DNA of 64,000 nucleotides, from positions 5,528,132 to 5,592,131 of the forward strand of contig NW_004454217.1 in the NCBI RefSeq assembly GCF_000283155.1, written 5' to 3'. This document shows positions 33,224 to 44,624 of this stretch, one piece after another. The notes under the pieces are model-generated. The model made no database searches, was not told the origin of the DNA, and saw nothing but the letters and a program-made list of their open reading frames with translations. The stretch is from Ceratotherium simum simum (taxonomy: Eukaryota; Chordata; Mammalia; Perissodactyla; Rhinocerotidae). Both the position numbers and the translations under genes were made by a program. Numbering within the stretch: position 1 is the stretch's first letter; every line of letters begins with the position of its first letter.

Positions 33224-33662
33224 TGTCACCAGTTAGTCCCGAGGAACTCAAGGGTGGGTTTGGAAGCATTTAACTGTTTTTATGTTAAGGAGACATAACC
33301 AGAAACCACCCTGAAGCTAACTAAGCCTCCCTACAAGAGCTATGCCCATGACCTTGCCTTAATTTTAATAGAAGATTTCTTCAGGAGGAGATTAAGCCTC
33401 ATTACCATAGCCTGCAGTGTATGCGGAACCATGTTTTCCAACTGAGGCTGCGCAAGCGAATACCCGCCTCTCCCTTTTGAATACTCATTCCCAACCAAAA
33501 TAAAAGTTCCTGCTTCCCTTTGTTTGGGGACGCCATGACTTTGGAAATGATTCCTCATGGCCTCCTATTTGCTGCAAATACACTTTACTTTGTGAGAGAA
33601 CTTCCACTGGTGTAGAGTTTTCTTGAACTCACCAGGAGGCGAGCCCACTTGGTTAGGTACCA
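33224..33662 (+). mobile_element. solo LTR, ERV1-type, TSD TTAG
   Basis: 439 bp, TGTCACCAGTTAGTCCCGAGG... to ...GGTTAGGTACCA. It is flanked by TTAG at 33220-33223 and 33663-33666. A polyadenylation signal AATAAA lies near 33500, followed by a U5-like stretch ending TCACCAGGAGGCGAGCCCACTTGG. No internal proviral sequence is present. Confidence 0.9.
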
Positions 33663-33869
33663 TTAGTGAGGTGGATAGAAAGTAGGAGGAGACAGACAGC
33701 TTTCTGATAATTCCCTTTTTCCCTTATGTTCCCAAATACTCGGTGTGGGCACATGCAGCTAAAACTGAGCATAGCTCTGACCACCTGTAACAACTCTCCC
33801 TGTCAATGTTAGACAAGTCCTGGCTGAAATCCAAAGCCCAGAGAGGTCTTTTTCATAGTCCTCACTTGA

Positions 33870-34090
33870 AATGTTTCCCCTTCCTCTTTGCCTGTCCAAA
33901 TAAAACCCATGCTTACAGGTCCAGTTAAAATCCTGCTCTACATGAATCTTCCCTGACCAGCCCTCCTCTGAACACCAGGTCTTACTCTTTATGCCATTCA
34001 GCTCATGGTTACTTACGTGCCCCTTGAGACCACCTTGGCGAGGTTATCTCCTACTAGTATTTAATTCTTCAAGTGGGACCTTTCCCCATT
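33870..34090 (+). mobile_element. L2 fragment
   Basis: 'gtccagttaaaatcctgctctacatgaatcttccctgaccagccctcctctgaacacc': the L2 'aaatgtcacctcctcagagaggccttccctgaccac' block, decayed. Confidence 0.7.
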
Positions 34091-34289
34091 GCTCCACCCT
34101 CCCTCTGACCACATCTACCTGCAAATTTTACTGTTAACATTCTTAGACAATGAATTTGTAGAAATGTCTGTCCCACCCCCCACCCCATCTATTTTCGAGT
34201 AATTACAAGTTAGGACTTTCTGGCTCAGTCTGTACGGAGGGGCATCCCTGGGTGGCTGCATCCTAGGGAAAGAGGATCCCCCACCTCTG

Positions 34290-34307
34290 CCACACACACA
34301 CACACAT
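34290..34307. repeat. short (CA)n
   Basis: CCACACACACACACACAT, 7-8 units. Confidence 0.85.
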
Positions 34308-35164
34308 ACCCTGGAGACCATAAGCCAAAGGGGAAGCTGCTGGCAGATGAAAAGCTCTTGCCTCCAACTGGCCTGCTGTCTCCAGGGTGGAATTAATCAG
34401 CCGGTTTGGGTGCACAACTAATTCTGAGTCAAAAATAAAACTCCAGGCTTCCAGAGTGTGAAGAGCTAATAAATCCTTAGTGAATAAGACTTTCTAAATT
34501 GAGTTTCTTTTATGAGGCAATCCGTGAGCACTTCTGGCTTTTTCTACTGAAGCAGCAAACTGCAACTATAAATATTAATGAGATGGTAGATGGGGCTAGG
34601 AGGTGTGGGGACAGAGAAATTGGGAACCAAACACGGTTCCTCAAAAGCATTGCCCAGTTTAGCAGGGTTCCTTCTCACTGCCCCTTGCTCACTAATCCAG
34701 GCTGCTTTTAGGGAAATGCAGTTCTAAGAAAGAGAAAACAACCTGCACTCCAATGGAATAGGACAGCATCTCATGCTAAAATCACAGGAACGTGAATATT
34801 ATTAACTCTGTGATTGATTGACAAGTTAAGGTCTGTCCCCAAGACAGATTCTCCCACTACTTTAGTTGCCTATGGAGTGTGTACGTGTTTGTGTGTGTGT
34901 GTGTTTGCTGCTGTTTTGTGTTTTGTTGGTTGTTTTGGTGAATAAACACAGGGTACTTTTTTAAATTTAAGAGTTCAAATATTTTAAACATTTTCATTTC
35001 AAATAACTCATTTGGCAGTAATTTTATATGCCAAAGTGAAAAGACATGTAGGGAGGCGAAAAGGAGAGATACAAGGCCAATAAAGAATGAGTTCAGAAGC
35101 AGGAGTTGAGTGTTTCTGAGTACCAAGTACTATCTTTCTGGAGGTTTCCACAGAATAATTTTAC
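34308..35164. other. unrecognised stretch with (TG)n
   Basis: No gene recognised. A TG-rich run lies at 34888-34905. 34380-34600 is repeat-free and AT-rich, with a MEF2-like CTATAAATATTA near 34566. No function can be shown from it. Confidence 0.35.
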
Positions 35165-35345
35165 AAGAGTAATGATTATAGAGAGATAGAATGTGCCATG
35201 TGGTTTACATGGATTCTCTCATTTAATCATGGTGCTATTACTCCCACATTACAGATGGGAAAACAGGCCCAGAAAAAAGTCATCAGCTAAAGTAAAAAGA
35301 TTTGCAATTTAAATGATAGAGATTCAAACCTAGGTCACCTCACTC
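35165..35345 (-). mobile_element. MIR SINE
   Basis: 'catgtggtttacatggattctctcatttaatcatggtgctattactcccacattacagatgggaaaacaggcccag' and 'gatagagattcaaacctaggtc': the reverse MIR core. Confidence 0.75.
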
Positions 35346-38300
35346 CAGGGATAGGGTCCCTAACCCCTGCATGGTGCTGCTTTCCACTGCAAGGAGCCAA
35401 TAGACCAAAGCACAGAGGTTATGAAGGAGTTTATGAGCCTCCTTAGAGCTCTGTTCTGAGGCCTCACTCTACTGAGAGAGTGGAGCTCTCTGCTAGACAG
35501 AGTGCCTGCAACACAGGATGCGTTTCTTGGCAATGGGTACATCCCCTGTGATTTGTCAGCCCCAGGAGTCAGGCAACCTTCACTGGTCCCTGGGCACTAT
35601 CCTCATGAGCTGCAGAAGCCTGGGCAGCTCAGCCCATCTTTATACTCAACTTCAACAGGGCACAGTGATACAACTCACAAATTGCTGAGAAAAGGTCAAG
35701 TCAGGGCCATGACGGAGGACATGCTTTGGAGGTTCCACAGCATGAGTCAAAACGTTAGCATCCCAGGAAGCTCCCTCCTGTTCCTAGGTGGGCACTATGC
35801 CCTTGCCAGTGCCTGTGGGTTAGGGATCCAAGGATCATACCCCATCCCTAGGAGACTGCAGTCGGCTCACATGGGATAAAGCCCCAGCCAAAGGGTTCTA
35901 TCACCATGGGGGAAATCAGGTGCCCTTTCCTCCATCCACTTACTCCCCCGGCCAAGCTGCTTACCTTTCCCTTTTCTGACTGTGCCGCCCCCAAACCCCA
36001 CTGCTTTGTGGTTGGTGTAGTGGGTACCCTCACATCAATCACTGTCAAGTCTACTGTGTCTCCACTCAGAGAAGCAGTCTACCTGAAGAATGACGGCCAG
36101 ATTCAGATGGATCACGCACAGGTTATTAGAACAGCACTCCCCCTGCCGCAGCTTTGATGGAGGTGCCATAGATATCACAGATATTAGGATATCAAAGGAA
36201 GTGGGAGGCGGAGGTCCCAAGCAGACATGCATAGTGTAAGATTTATAAAGGGAATGAAAGGGAACCTGGTCCATGAAGCGTGGAACCCTCAAGAAGATCA
36301 AGGATACAAAACCGCGTTAGAGAAGGATTTTAAGAGATGCTGGTTGAGAGATTTCTTTGGAGAGAGGCGTTGTGGGCTGTGATTCCCCATTCCACTCTCT
36401 TTTCAGGGGTAAGGATGTGCTGCCACTAACAACTCACCTAGAGAAGGGCTCAAGGCAGCCACTCAGGATACTCTGAAGTATGATTTCCGCAATTAGGGGA
36501 TGCTGAGGACGGGTACCTGACTCACTTCTAGGAAGATCGTGAGGACTGCAGACTCAGGTCTGACTCTTGCCCCGGAAGTGTAGAAGTTGAGAAAAGGGCA
36601 TCTGCTTGGTGGGAGCTGAGAGAGGCTGCTGTGTTGGGACAAGCCTGTACGTCCAAGGAATGTGGGAGCTCTCCCTGCAAGCTACAGGTGCATCACCCAG
36701 GAAAGAAAACTGCCGTGAGGTCATCTTGGGCCCTGGAGAGGCGCCTGTAAGGATGAGGAGACCTCGGCTGAAAGAGGCTGGAGGTATACCCAATGTGTGG
36801 GAGCCGAAGAAGGAATCCCAAGGGAATAACTAGACCAGCAGGATAGGGAAGGGGGCCCGACAAGGAACCCCAAAGAGCCTATAAACAGAGTCGTCAACAG
36901 AGAAAGACTTTTCTTTAACCACTTTCCAGGCCTATCCAGAAAGAATGCAGCCATCCAGCCAACCAAAACTGTCCTATCCCCTCGCCTCTTCTCACACCAA
37001 TCCCTGGGGGATCAAACAAGCAGCAAACAAAGGGAGATGGGGAGAAGAGGAGAAGCATAAGGCAAGGTCCTCATTCCCACTGAGGGCTTCCAGAACGAGG
37101 CAGGTCCAATCTTGGGGCGGCCTGGGGAATATTTCATGTTGGTCAAGTTCAGCATTTTAATATATATTTTGGACTGGATGTTCTGATTTCTGAATTAAGT
37201 CTGTATAACCGATAGAGTCTGGTGGACTCTATTTCCTAAGGAGGAGCATAACAACCATGGAGCTTGCCAGAATTTTCTTCCAGAAGCAAAGAATGATCTC
37301 CCCATTGAATTAAATCTAAATGTAGGTAATGTGGTGTTCTCTTTCCCACACAAGTCCTGCTTCTTCCACATACTGGTTATAAATCAAAACATATATACCC
37401 ATAATCAGGTCCTCCTGGACCATTAGAAGAAAATGGTCCAATTGGTTCTCTTTCCATTCCAAACAAGGTCTTCTGTCCTTCATTACCTACCCTCCCCACC
37501 CCTATCCCCACCACAAACACACCACCTGACAGCAGTTTCCCGAGTAGTATTCGTAGAGAAAGAGTTACCACCTGGAGGGAAAAGAGGGGGGACTGAGGCC
37601 TCAAGTCTCCCCAATATTCTATCAAACTTCTCATTGGGCTCTGTGGGGTATGATTTGGGGGTGCTTCCCAGAGGAGATGCTTCTCTCCCTCATCTCTCTC
37701 ATCAGTGTGCCCCACTGTAGAAATCTCATTCCTTTGTCACAGTCATAAGTTAAAATTAAAATATTCTGTGAAAGGCCAGGCATTTTATGTCCATCATTCA
37801 CACCTATTGTCAATTATTATATTTCTCAAAATTTTAACTTGCGCTCCTTTTCGATAAACAGACATTTTATGCGTGCCTTTAGTATTATTTAAATTGTAGT
37901 GAAAATGTTAAATATCATGACTAAAAAATATCAAAGTAATTATAATATTGAATATGCTTTTAAAAAAATACACATGCTTGCCAGAAATCCTGATCCTTCC
38001 ATCTCAGAGGGCTCACACACCCACCACACCCCGTCATCTTGGTTGAGTCCCATCTTAGAACTGGCTGAGAGCATAGTTTAGAAAACAAAAAAAGTAGAAC
38101 TGCTTAGTAGTAGTTGATCAGAGAGTGGGGGGGAAGCAAGCTTACTGAAGATTGTACCAAAATAATGGGGTGTCATCTAGGAACAGTGATCTCAGGCCAA
38201 GGAGACACAGTAGGCACGTTAGGATCTTGGGTTCAATTTTCTGACTACTGCTACAGAACAATTTTTTCCAAAAAGCTAGAGGATATATTTGGATTCAGGA

Positions 38301-38399
38301 CTGTAAAATTCTGCCTCATAAAATAGCAACCCATCTCATATATAATAATTCATTGTTCACCTACAAAAGTGTTTTAGAAAACAGGCTGGGGATCAGAGC
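35346..38399. other. longest stretch without recognised repeats (3 kb)
   Basis: I could not assign any family here. It has the usual scatter of short frames: 125 codons at 35502-35879 (plus), and at 37377-37720 a 112-codon reverse frame opposing a 95-codon plus frame. None has a signal peptide, domain or splice context that I recognise. 36170-36195 has a short inverted ATATCACAGATATTAGGATATC motif. It may be single-copy sequence or very old transposon debris. Confidence 0.4.
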
Positions 38400-38610
38400 A
38401 AGGAGAAGCAGCTTTGAAACCAGACAGTATGGCACCTCTTAACAAGCTGCATGACCCTGGGCACATTCCTTACCTTCTCTGGGCCTATTTTTTCTCATCT
38501 GTAAAAATAGGATAAAAATAGGTACCCTGAACTTCTGCTGTGAAGCTTGAACCGTCACTAGAAAGAGTGTCAAGCGCAGCATATTGCACACACTAGATGC
38601 TTGATGTCAT
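38400..38610 (+). mobile_element. MIR SINE
   Basis: 'tttgaaaccagacagtatggcacctcttaacaagctgcatgaccctgggcacattccttaccttctctgggcctattttttctcatctgtaaaaatagg', then 'gtgtcaagcgcagcatattgcacacactagatgc'. Complete but decayed. Confidence 0.8.
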
Positions 38611-39699
38611 TTTCAGCAATATGTATGAGGGACCACAGAAGCTTTTCCTGCAGATTCTTGCATTCCAGGAGAAGCAAGAAGATGAGGGCTTAAGGACCCC
38701 AAAAGACAAGCCATAATGCAAACAGGATTTTTCCCCAGGGGTATTGGTAATGTTGTAGTCCCGCCGCCACCTGCATGGAGTGTGGCAGACCCAGTTGGCA
38801 TGCGTCAGCCGGCAGGCAATGGCCCCTGGGCAGAAGCTGCTTCACCTTTACTGCCCTGGGATCCTAGGAGATAACCACTCAGAAGAACCCTAGGTAACCC
38901 CAGCCCCACCTCCTCCAGGTCAACCCCCAAGGGAAGGCATTGTGGAGGAATCCAAAGGTGTTGGGTAGCTGAAGAGGACAGAGTCATGGAGAGAGGAAAT
39001 TGGAAAGCGCCCCAAAACTATCTTTTTCAGTTTTGCAGTCCTGCTCTAGCCTCTCCCTCCTCCCCTTGCCACTGCCCCCCACTAGCACCAACTAGACACG
39101 TACAGAATCAATCTGAGACACACAAAGCCAGTCTTGTCACACTCCAGGTTAGGAACTGACAGGCAGTGTTATCTGCGCCCAGCTATTAGCAGGCGCTAAC
39201 GGGAAGCTTCCTGCTATCTCTGCCATCTTCTCTTATCGACAGCCCCAGGCAGCAGCTGCAGCAACCCTAGCAGGATGCCTCCAGCCAGGCTCTGGATGAG
39301 CCCCACCCTTGCTGGAACATTCCTCTTCCCAGGCGGGAGTCTCACCCAAGCTGCTTAGGGCTCTAGGAATAAGGTCTCCTCCTTACTAGGGGGAGCTGGG
39401 ACTGGGCAGATGCAGAGGAAAGAGGTGGCAGCTCATCACCTGATGCCCTTGGACTGAGAAGGGGAGCCTGATCCTCAACCTCCAACAGACAGAACAAACC
39501 AATCCCATTATTCCAATCTGATAGAGGAAGTGGAGTCCTCAGGCTGTTTCTCAGCCTAGCAGTGAGACACAGCCTCTCTCCTCACTCCCCAGTTCCCAGC
39601 CACTGCAGAGAGCCCCTCTCTCCTCCCTTGAGTGAGGAAAGAAGATTCTACAATGTTCCCACCCCTGCCCTATGCCTGTCATTTCCAGCAACCATAACA
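38611..39699. other. unrecognised, relatively GC-rich stretch
   Basis: No repeat or gene recognised. Locally higher GC (38750-39400) but CpG-poor, so it is not a CpG island. Confidence 0.4.
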
Positions 39700-39925
39700 G
39701 ACATTATCTTGTTTAAGGCAAGGTAGGCACTTTTGTATCATTATCATAAACCTTTCAACACAGGTGTAATTATATATATTTTACATTTGGGAAAAGTGAA
39801 GGTTACAGATGTTAATTAACATGCCCAAAATCAGAAGTTTAGTAAGCAATAAGTGAGGATTTTAACCAAGATCGCCTGCCTGCAAAGTCAGCGCTCTTTA
39901 CTATAACAGCAAACTATCCTCTGAT
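39700..39925 (-). mobile_element. MIR SINE
   Basis: 'cagacattatcttgtttaaggcaagg...tcatcataaaccttt', 'ttttacatttgggaaaagtgaagg', 'aacatgcccaaaatcagaagtttagtaagcaataagtgaggattttaacc': the reverse MIR order, diverged. Confidence 0.65.
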
Positions 39926-40221
39926 AGCAGGATATAGACAAGAACGTGGGTGACCATGGCTCCCAAATCCAAGACAATTAGGTGATACCCATTCCTCTCC
40001 CAAGCTCAGGAAAGGTTGTTTGAACTGACAACAGCTCCAAGCTTCAGTGCCACAGATCAGGTCTCCAGGGTCTGAGGAAGACTACTTGCCGGCCCCTGGG
40101 ACACAGATAAATAACCGACCAAAATGCTCCCCTTCCACAGTATACAGCCATCACTGGGGACAGCACCCGACCTGGGACTACATCTCAGAGCCTACCTTGC
40201 ACCCAGCGTGGCGATACAGCT

Positions 40222-40718
40222 GCTCTTGCCAATGGAATGTGAGCAGAAGCGACGTCCACCAAACATGGGCTGAGGTTTGTAAGAAGTAAATGTACCCTCT
40301 TCCCGCTTTCTTTCCCCTTATGGTCAAAAGTAGAGAATGCCAAGATGTGTGATGGTGCTCAGCCTTACCTGCACATTAGAATCATCTGAGGCTTTAAAAA
40401 AAGAAAGCGCAACGTAAGGGCCACACCGGAAACCAATTAAATCAGAATCTCTGTGGTGAGAACCAAGTATCGGTTTTTAAACCTCCACAAGTGACTCAAG
40501 TGATCCACCAAGATTGAGAATCACTGCCCCAGAGGCATGGTGAAGCCACAAGATGGAAGAAACCTGGGTCTCTAAACAGTGCAAGAAAACCCACTAACTC
40601 GCAATAAACTCATGCGGTTAACTGTTAATGAGTGAGAAATAAACTTCTAGTATTTTAAGCTACCGATAGTTTGAGGTTTTATTTCTTATAGCAGCCAGTA
40701 TTACTCTAACTAATATAG
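40222..40718 (+). mobile_element. MLT1-type MaLR LTR with nested MER20
   Basis: 'gccaatggaatgtgagcagaagcgacgt' starts it. After the MER20 it resumes with 'gccacaagatggaagaaacctgggtctctaaacag', 'gttaatgagtgagaaataaacttctagtattttaagctaccgatagtttgagg' and 'cagccagtattactctaactaatatag': MLT1 blocks in order. Confidence 0.85.
40349..40536. mobile_element. MER20 hAT miniature transposon
   Basis: CTTACCTGCACATTAGAATCATCTGAGGCTTTAAAAAA..., 'aattaaatcagaatctctgtggtgagaaccaagtatcggtttttaaacctccacaagtga', ending AAGATTGAGAATCACTG. The imperfect internal inverted structure and order are those of MER20. It splits the MLT1 LTR, so it inserted later. Confidence 0.85.
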
Positions 40719-40944
40719 CCCCGCAGGAATCCAGACTTAAGGAAGATTTTTACTTTTTAATAAAAAGGTTTTATTTTTTATTCCAAAGGAAACTCAAGAT
40801 GCTCTTCGCTGGTACTATCTACTTTGCCATGAGATGGGGCTCAATCCTTGATGTCTGGAAATTAAAGGCAACTCTTTCTGTCAGAGGCCTATGTGATCAA
40901 GCTAAACTATGTTGAAACAGCAAACATTCAACAGTACTCACATT

Positions 40945-41165
40945 CCTATAGCAGAAATAGTGCTTCAAATACCTTCTCATTCATTATCTTGTTTCATCCT
41001 CTTAAGAGCTCTAGGAGGAGGACCTCCTCCTAAGTGACGTGATGATACCATTTACAGATGGAGAAATTGTGACCCAGAATGGGAAACTGACTTGCCCAAA
41101 ACTTACATGGCCAACAAGTGGCAGAGCCAAGTCTAAAGCTCAATTTTCTAATTTTTCCACTATAC
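40945..41165 (-). mobile_element. MIR SINE
   Basis: 'cattatcttgtttcatcctcttaagagctctaggaggagg', 'ccatttacagatggagaaattgtgacccagaatggg', 'acttgcccaaaacttacatggccaacaagtggcagagccaag': the reverse MIR core. Confidence 0.8.
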
Positions 41166-42319
41166 CCAGAAATTCTGACCCATTCTTTAGAGTCTCCAGA
41201 CAAAAGATAGGAAATGATTTTCCATGGAGAGGGCCAAATCTTGGGTTTGCCTCAAAACCCTGTATAGCAACATTAGATCCTGGAAGGAGGGATCAGGTAT
41301 GAACCTTAAGAGTATCCCCACGCCCAGAAACAGGGCAAGTCTGTAAGCTCTAATGTAAGGGACACAGCCTAGTCAGCAAAACTTAAATCCCATTACTGGA
41401 GTATGCTCCTCCCTTTGGGGGAAAGCAGTGTTGTTATCCAAAGTCTTCTGCTAAAACCCTAGGGTCCCCCTGTCACTGAGTCCCTGCCATCCCAGGATAA
41501 TGAGTTTCAGAAGCTTCCCCCAACCCCCAGTAGGAGAGACTTGGGAAACCATGAGAGAACTTGTTTTAAAAAACAACACAAGAACTGCTCATTTCAATTC
41601 CACAAGGTTGCCAAGTGCTGGACTTACAGCCCACCCTGTTAAGCCACAATATAGCATTAGGTGGAGGGTATGTGGCAAATAAAAGGGCCCAAGGTTGCAT
41701 AAGGAGAAACCTGGAGGTCATAGCCATGTTCCTAGTGATGTCAATGCAGCCATGCCCAACTAGGCTTAAACAGCAATGGGATCTCAATGGAGTTCATTCC
41801 CTTTAGCAATGCAGTAAGTTCGCACTGCTTACTGGACTGTGCCCTGGCTCCCACATAGGTCAATGGGACCAAGAAAAATGCATTGGGAGGTGGCCTCAAA
41901 GGCTTTATCTAAACCATCTCCGATCTCCCAGGCCCCTAGTGAAATGATTCAGAGATGACCGTAAAGGTAGCTGTCACAGGGCTACCACATTGCACAACTA
42001 TGATGGCACCATTCCCATCAGAGTCTACATTGATGGCACCCCCTAGAGTTGTGGAGAGAACAGCCTACACTGCAAAACACTTCGAGCCTCACGCCTGCCT
42101 TCTCCTCCTTTTTACAGGCAATTGTACTTCATCCAGCTGAATGTAAGCTTACTCTAATAGACAGAAATTTGCTGGCTGGAGAGATATCAGGTGGAAAAAC
42201 TAAATGAAAATTAGGCAGCATCCCAAAAGAAAAGAGAGCTGTTTCCTCCATTCACCTGAACACTTGTTAACACTCAGATACATCATATTGAAATTGAGTT
42301 ACTTGTTCACAAATCTGTT
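41166..42319. other. unrecognised 1.15-kb stretch
   Basis: No repeat or gene recognised. Frames are at most 73 codons and oppose each other (41500-41806). Confidence 0.4.
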
Positions 42320-42430
42320 TCCCTCGCCAGATTATGAGCTCTCCAAGGTTGGAGACTCCATCCTATACCAGTGCCTGGCACAGAGTCTGGCAAACAGTAG
42401 GTGCTCGATACACCTTTGTTGACAGATGGA
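42320..42430 (+). mobile_element. L2 3' end, forward
   Basis: 'gattatgagctctccaaggttggagactccatcctataccagtgcctggcacagagtctggcaaacagtaggtgctcgataca': the L2 3' terminal block. Its 3' part is included in the tandem duplication 42378-42651. Confidence 0.85.
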
Positions 42431-42651
42431 TGGATGAGTGAGTGGATGCACTCTTTTACAAATTTATTGAATGCCTATTCTATACCAAGCACTGTTCTAG
42501 GCACTGGGGATGCAGCACAGAGTCTGGCAAACAGTAGGTGCTCGATACACATTTGTTGACAGATGCATGGATGAGTGAGTGGATGCACTCTTTTACAAAT
42601 TTATTGAATGCCTATTCTATACCAAGCACTGTTCTAGGCACTGGGGATGCA
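42378..42651. repeat. 137-bp tandem duplication, 2 copies
   Basis: Units 42378-42514 and 42515-42651 differ at only two positions by my reading (acCttt/acAttt and gatGgat/gatCcat), about 98.5% identity. Each unit contains the end of a forward L2 and the start of a reverse L2. Confidence 0.95.
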
Positions 42652-42745
42652 ACAGTAAGCAAAACGGTCATAAATCCCATCCCTGCCTGCGTGGAGTTTA
42701 CATTCTAGGAACTGAGCGAGTGAATAAGAGAGTAAAAGCACTGAA
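42452..42745 (-). mobile_element. L2 3' end, reverse (partly duplicated)
   Basis: ACAAATTTATTGAATGCCTATTCTATACCAAGCACTGTTCTAGGCACTGGGGATGCA, present twice through the tandem duplication, then 'aacagtaagcaaaacggtcataaatcccatccctgcctgcgtggagtttacattctag'. It faces the forward L2 just upstream. Confidence 0.85.
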
Positions 42746-42784
42746 TAAATTTAGGCCTTAGGGGGAATCTTTATACAATAATGG

Positions 42785-43185
42785 TTGACAGTTACTGAGC
42801 ACTAACCACACATTAAGGGCTGAACCCTCATAATCTAGGAGGTGGTATGGTGAACTGGTTAAGAGAATGACTACAGAATCATACTGTCAGAGCCACCCTC
42901 TACTCTGCCACTATGTGACCTTCCTAACTATGTGACCTTGGGCAAGTTAGTTAGCCCCTCTGAGCCTCAGTTTCCTCAGCTACCAAATGAGGATAATACA
43001 GTTGTTATAAGGATTAAGTGATGTAATTCCCACAGAGATCAGTTAGACTGGTTCCCAGTACACTCTAAGCATCCATAGGTAAATAGCTATGGTTGCTATC
43101 CCATTTAACCCTCACATCAGCGCTATGAGATAGGTGTCATCAGCATTTTGCTAATACAGAAACAGAGGCTTAGAAAAGTAAGAGT
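42785..43185 (-). mobile_element. MIR SINE split by another MIR
   Basis: The left part ('gacagttactgagcactaaccacacattaagg...ccctcataatc', to about 42835) and the right part (from about 43098: 'tcccatttaaccctcacatcagcgctatgagataggtgtcatcagcattttgctaatacagaaacagaggcttag') are consecutive segments of one reverse MIR. Confidence 0.75.
42838..43095 (+). mobile_element. MIR SINE nested in a reverse MIR
   Basis: GGAGGTGGTATGGTGAACTGGTTAAGAGAATGACTACAGAATCA..., 'ctctgccactatgtgacc', 'gtgaccttgggcaagttagttagcccctctgagcctcagtttcctcagctaccaaatgaggataatac', 'gcatccataggtaaatagctat': a near-complete forward MIR with a small internal duplication around 'actatgtgacctt'. Confidence 0.85.
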
Positions 43186-44179
43186 CCGTACTGTTAACCA
43201 CTATAACTTGTTCAAAGAACAACCTTGCCAGAGTAGGCATCACAGAGAGACTGGAGGGGCTCTGGGAAGAGCCTCTACCCCAAATATCTCCCTACGAGCC
43301 AACCACATTGTATATTAGCCCTTCAACATAAAGTGTCTCATTCCAAGCTCCTTTTATAAAGTAAGGACACCCCCCAACCCCCAACAAATCGACAGATGGC
43401 CAGTTGCAAAAGGGTCACCATGGAATTGAATTCTAAGTTTACTGACCCTGTCCTAAATTTTGTTTTGTTTGGGGGGTTGGACTGGAGACCGAGGCATCAT
43501 CTGGGAAGGTCAGGCTTGGGAAAGAGGTGGTAACAGAGGGGCTTGAGAGGGAGAAGTGGTTACAGAAGGGAAAATTACCACAAGGGCACCACAGGTTGTG
43601 GGATGTCATTTTTCTGTACAATCTGGAGCAGAAGGAAAAGGAGGTAGACATGCTGAGGAGTGGGTGCTACTGGGACACACATGTGGGCAGACAGTGCAAA
43701 TGTGGACCTTACAGAATTTCTTCTCATAGCTGCTGCCTTAAAATGACTTGTAAGGAAGGAAGAGGTGAATTTTCTATGCTGCTATAGGCACAGAGCATCC
43801 TGACCTTCCCTTGCTGGTGTGGCAGGACAGGGACCAGGGGCACAGGTGAGATCGAGACTGAGCTGGCCCAACCCTCATACCCACCAAAGAAAGGACACAG
43901 CTCATCCTGAACTCCTAAGAAGGCTGAGCTAGAATGGGCCAGTGATTTAACTCCAGTAGAGACGAATACTAGAGGAGAGGAGGGAGGATAGAAGAGGAAA
44001 GAAGAAAGGAGTCAGAAGAAAGGAATAGAGAAGGACCTCCCACCACCCAAGACCAAAGTAACAGGCAAGGCTTGTTTCCCTTTAATATCAACAGGGTGTT
44101 AAGATTTATCAGTAGTGCTAAAAAGTCTCTCTTTCTTAGCCTATTCTATAAAAGCAATTCCATAAATGTTGGAGAGATC
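43186..44179. other. unrecognised stretch, purine-rich in part
   Basis: No gene recognised. 43965-44035 is A/G-rich (aggagaggagggaggatagaagagg...). Confidence 0.4.
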
Positions 44180-44347
44180 ATGGATGGATGAGTGGGTGGG
44201 TAGATAGATGGATAGACAGATGGATGAATGGATGGATGGATGGATGGATAGATGGATGGATGGAAGGATGGATGGATGGATGGATGGATGGATGGATGGA
44301 TGGATGTAGATGGACATGGATGGATGGGTGAGTGGATGAAGGGGTGG
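44180..44347. repeat. (TGGA)n microsatellite
   Basis: About 165 bp of GGAT tetranucleotides with interruptions. The purest run is about 41 bases (44266-44306). The 102-codon reverse frame across it (His-Pro-Ser-Ile repeats) is an artefact of the array. Confidence 0.97.
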
Positions 44348-44624
44348 ATCTCTATACCACATGTAAAGATTCATCCTTTGCTTGCAGACAGAAGTACTTT
44401 TAAACAGTGGTCTTCGGGAGTTAGTATATAGCATTAGAAATGGTACCATACCTAATTTAGCTTTCTATGTCACTGAAGCATATTTAGACTAACCAATCAG
44501 CCCAACGTAAAAACTTAATACTTTCTCATCAAGTCACATTTTTCAGTCATTTTTTTATCCTCTTTGCACTCCCTCCCTCAGGTATCTAATTTTCTTCCAC
44601 AGAAAATCCTACCTACTAGAACTC

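Noticed and set aside
35502..35879. 125-codon plus frame in the repeat-poor stretch
   Set aside because: No motif, no family resemblance, and other frames are open nearby. I kept it only as a note in the stretch description.
44141..44449. Reverse frame with His-Pro-Ser-Ile repeats
   Set aside because: Pure translation of the (TGGA)n microsatellite.
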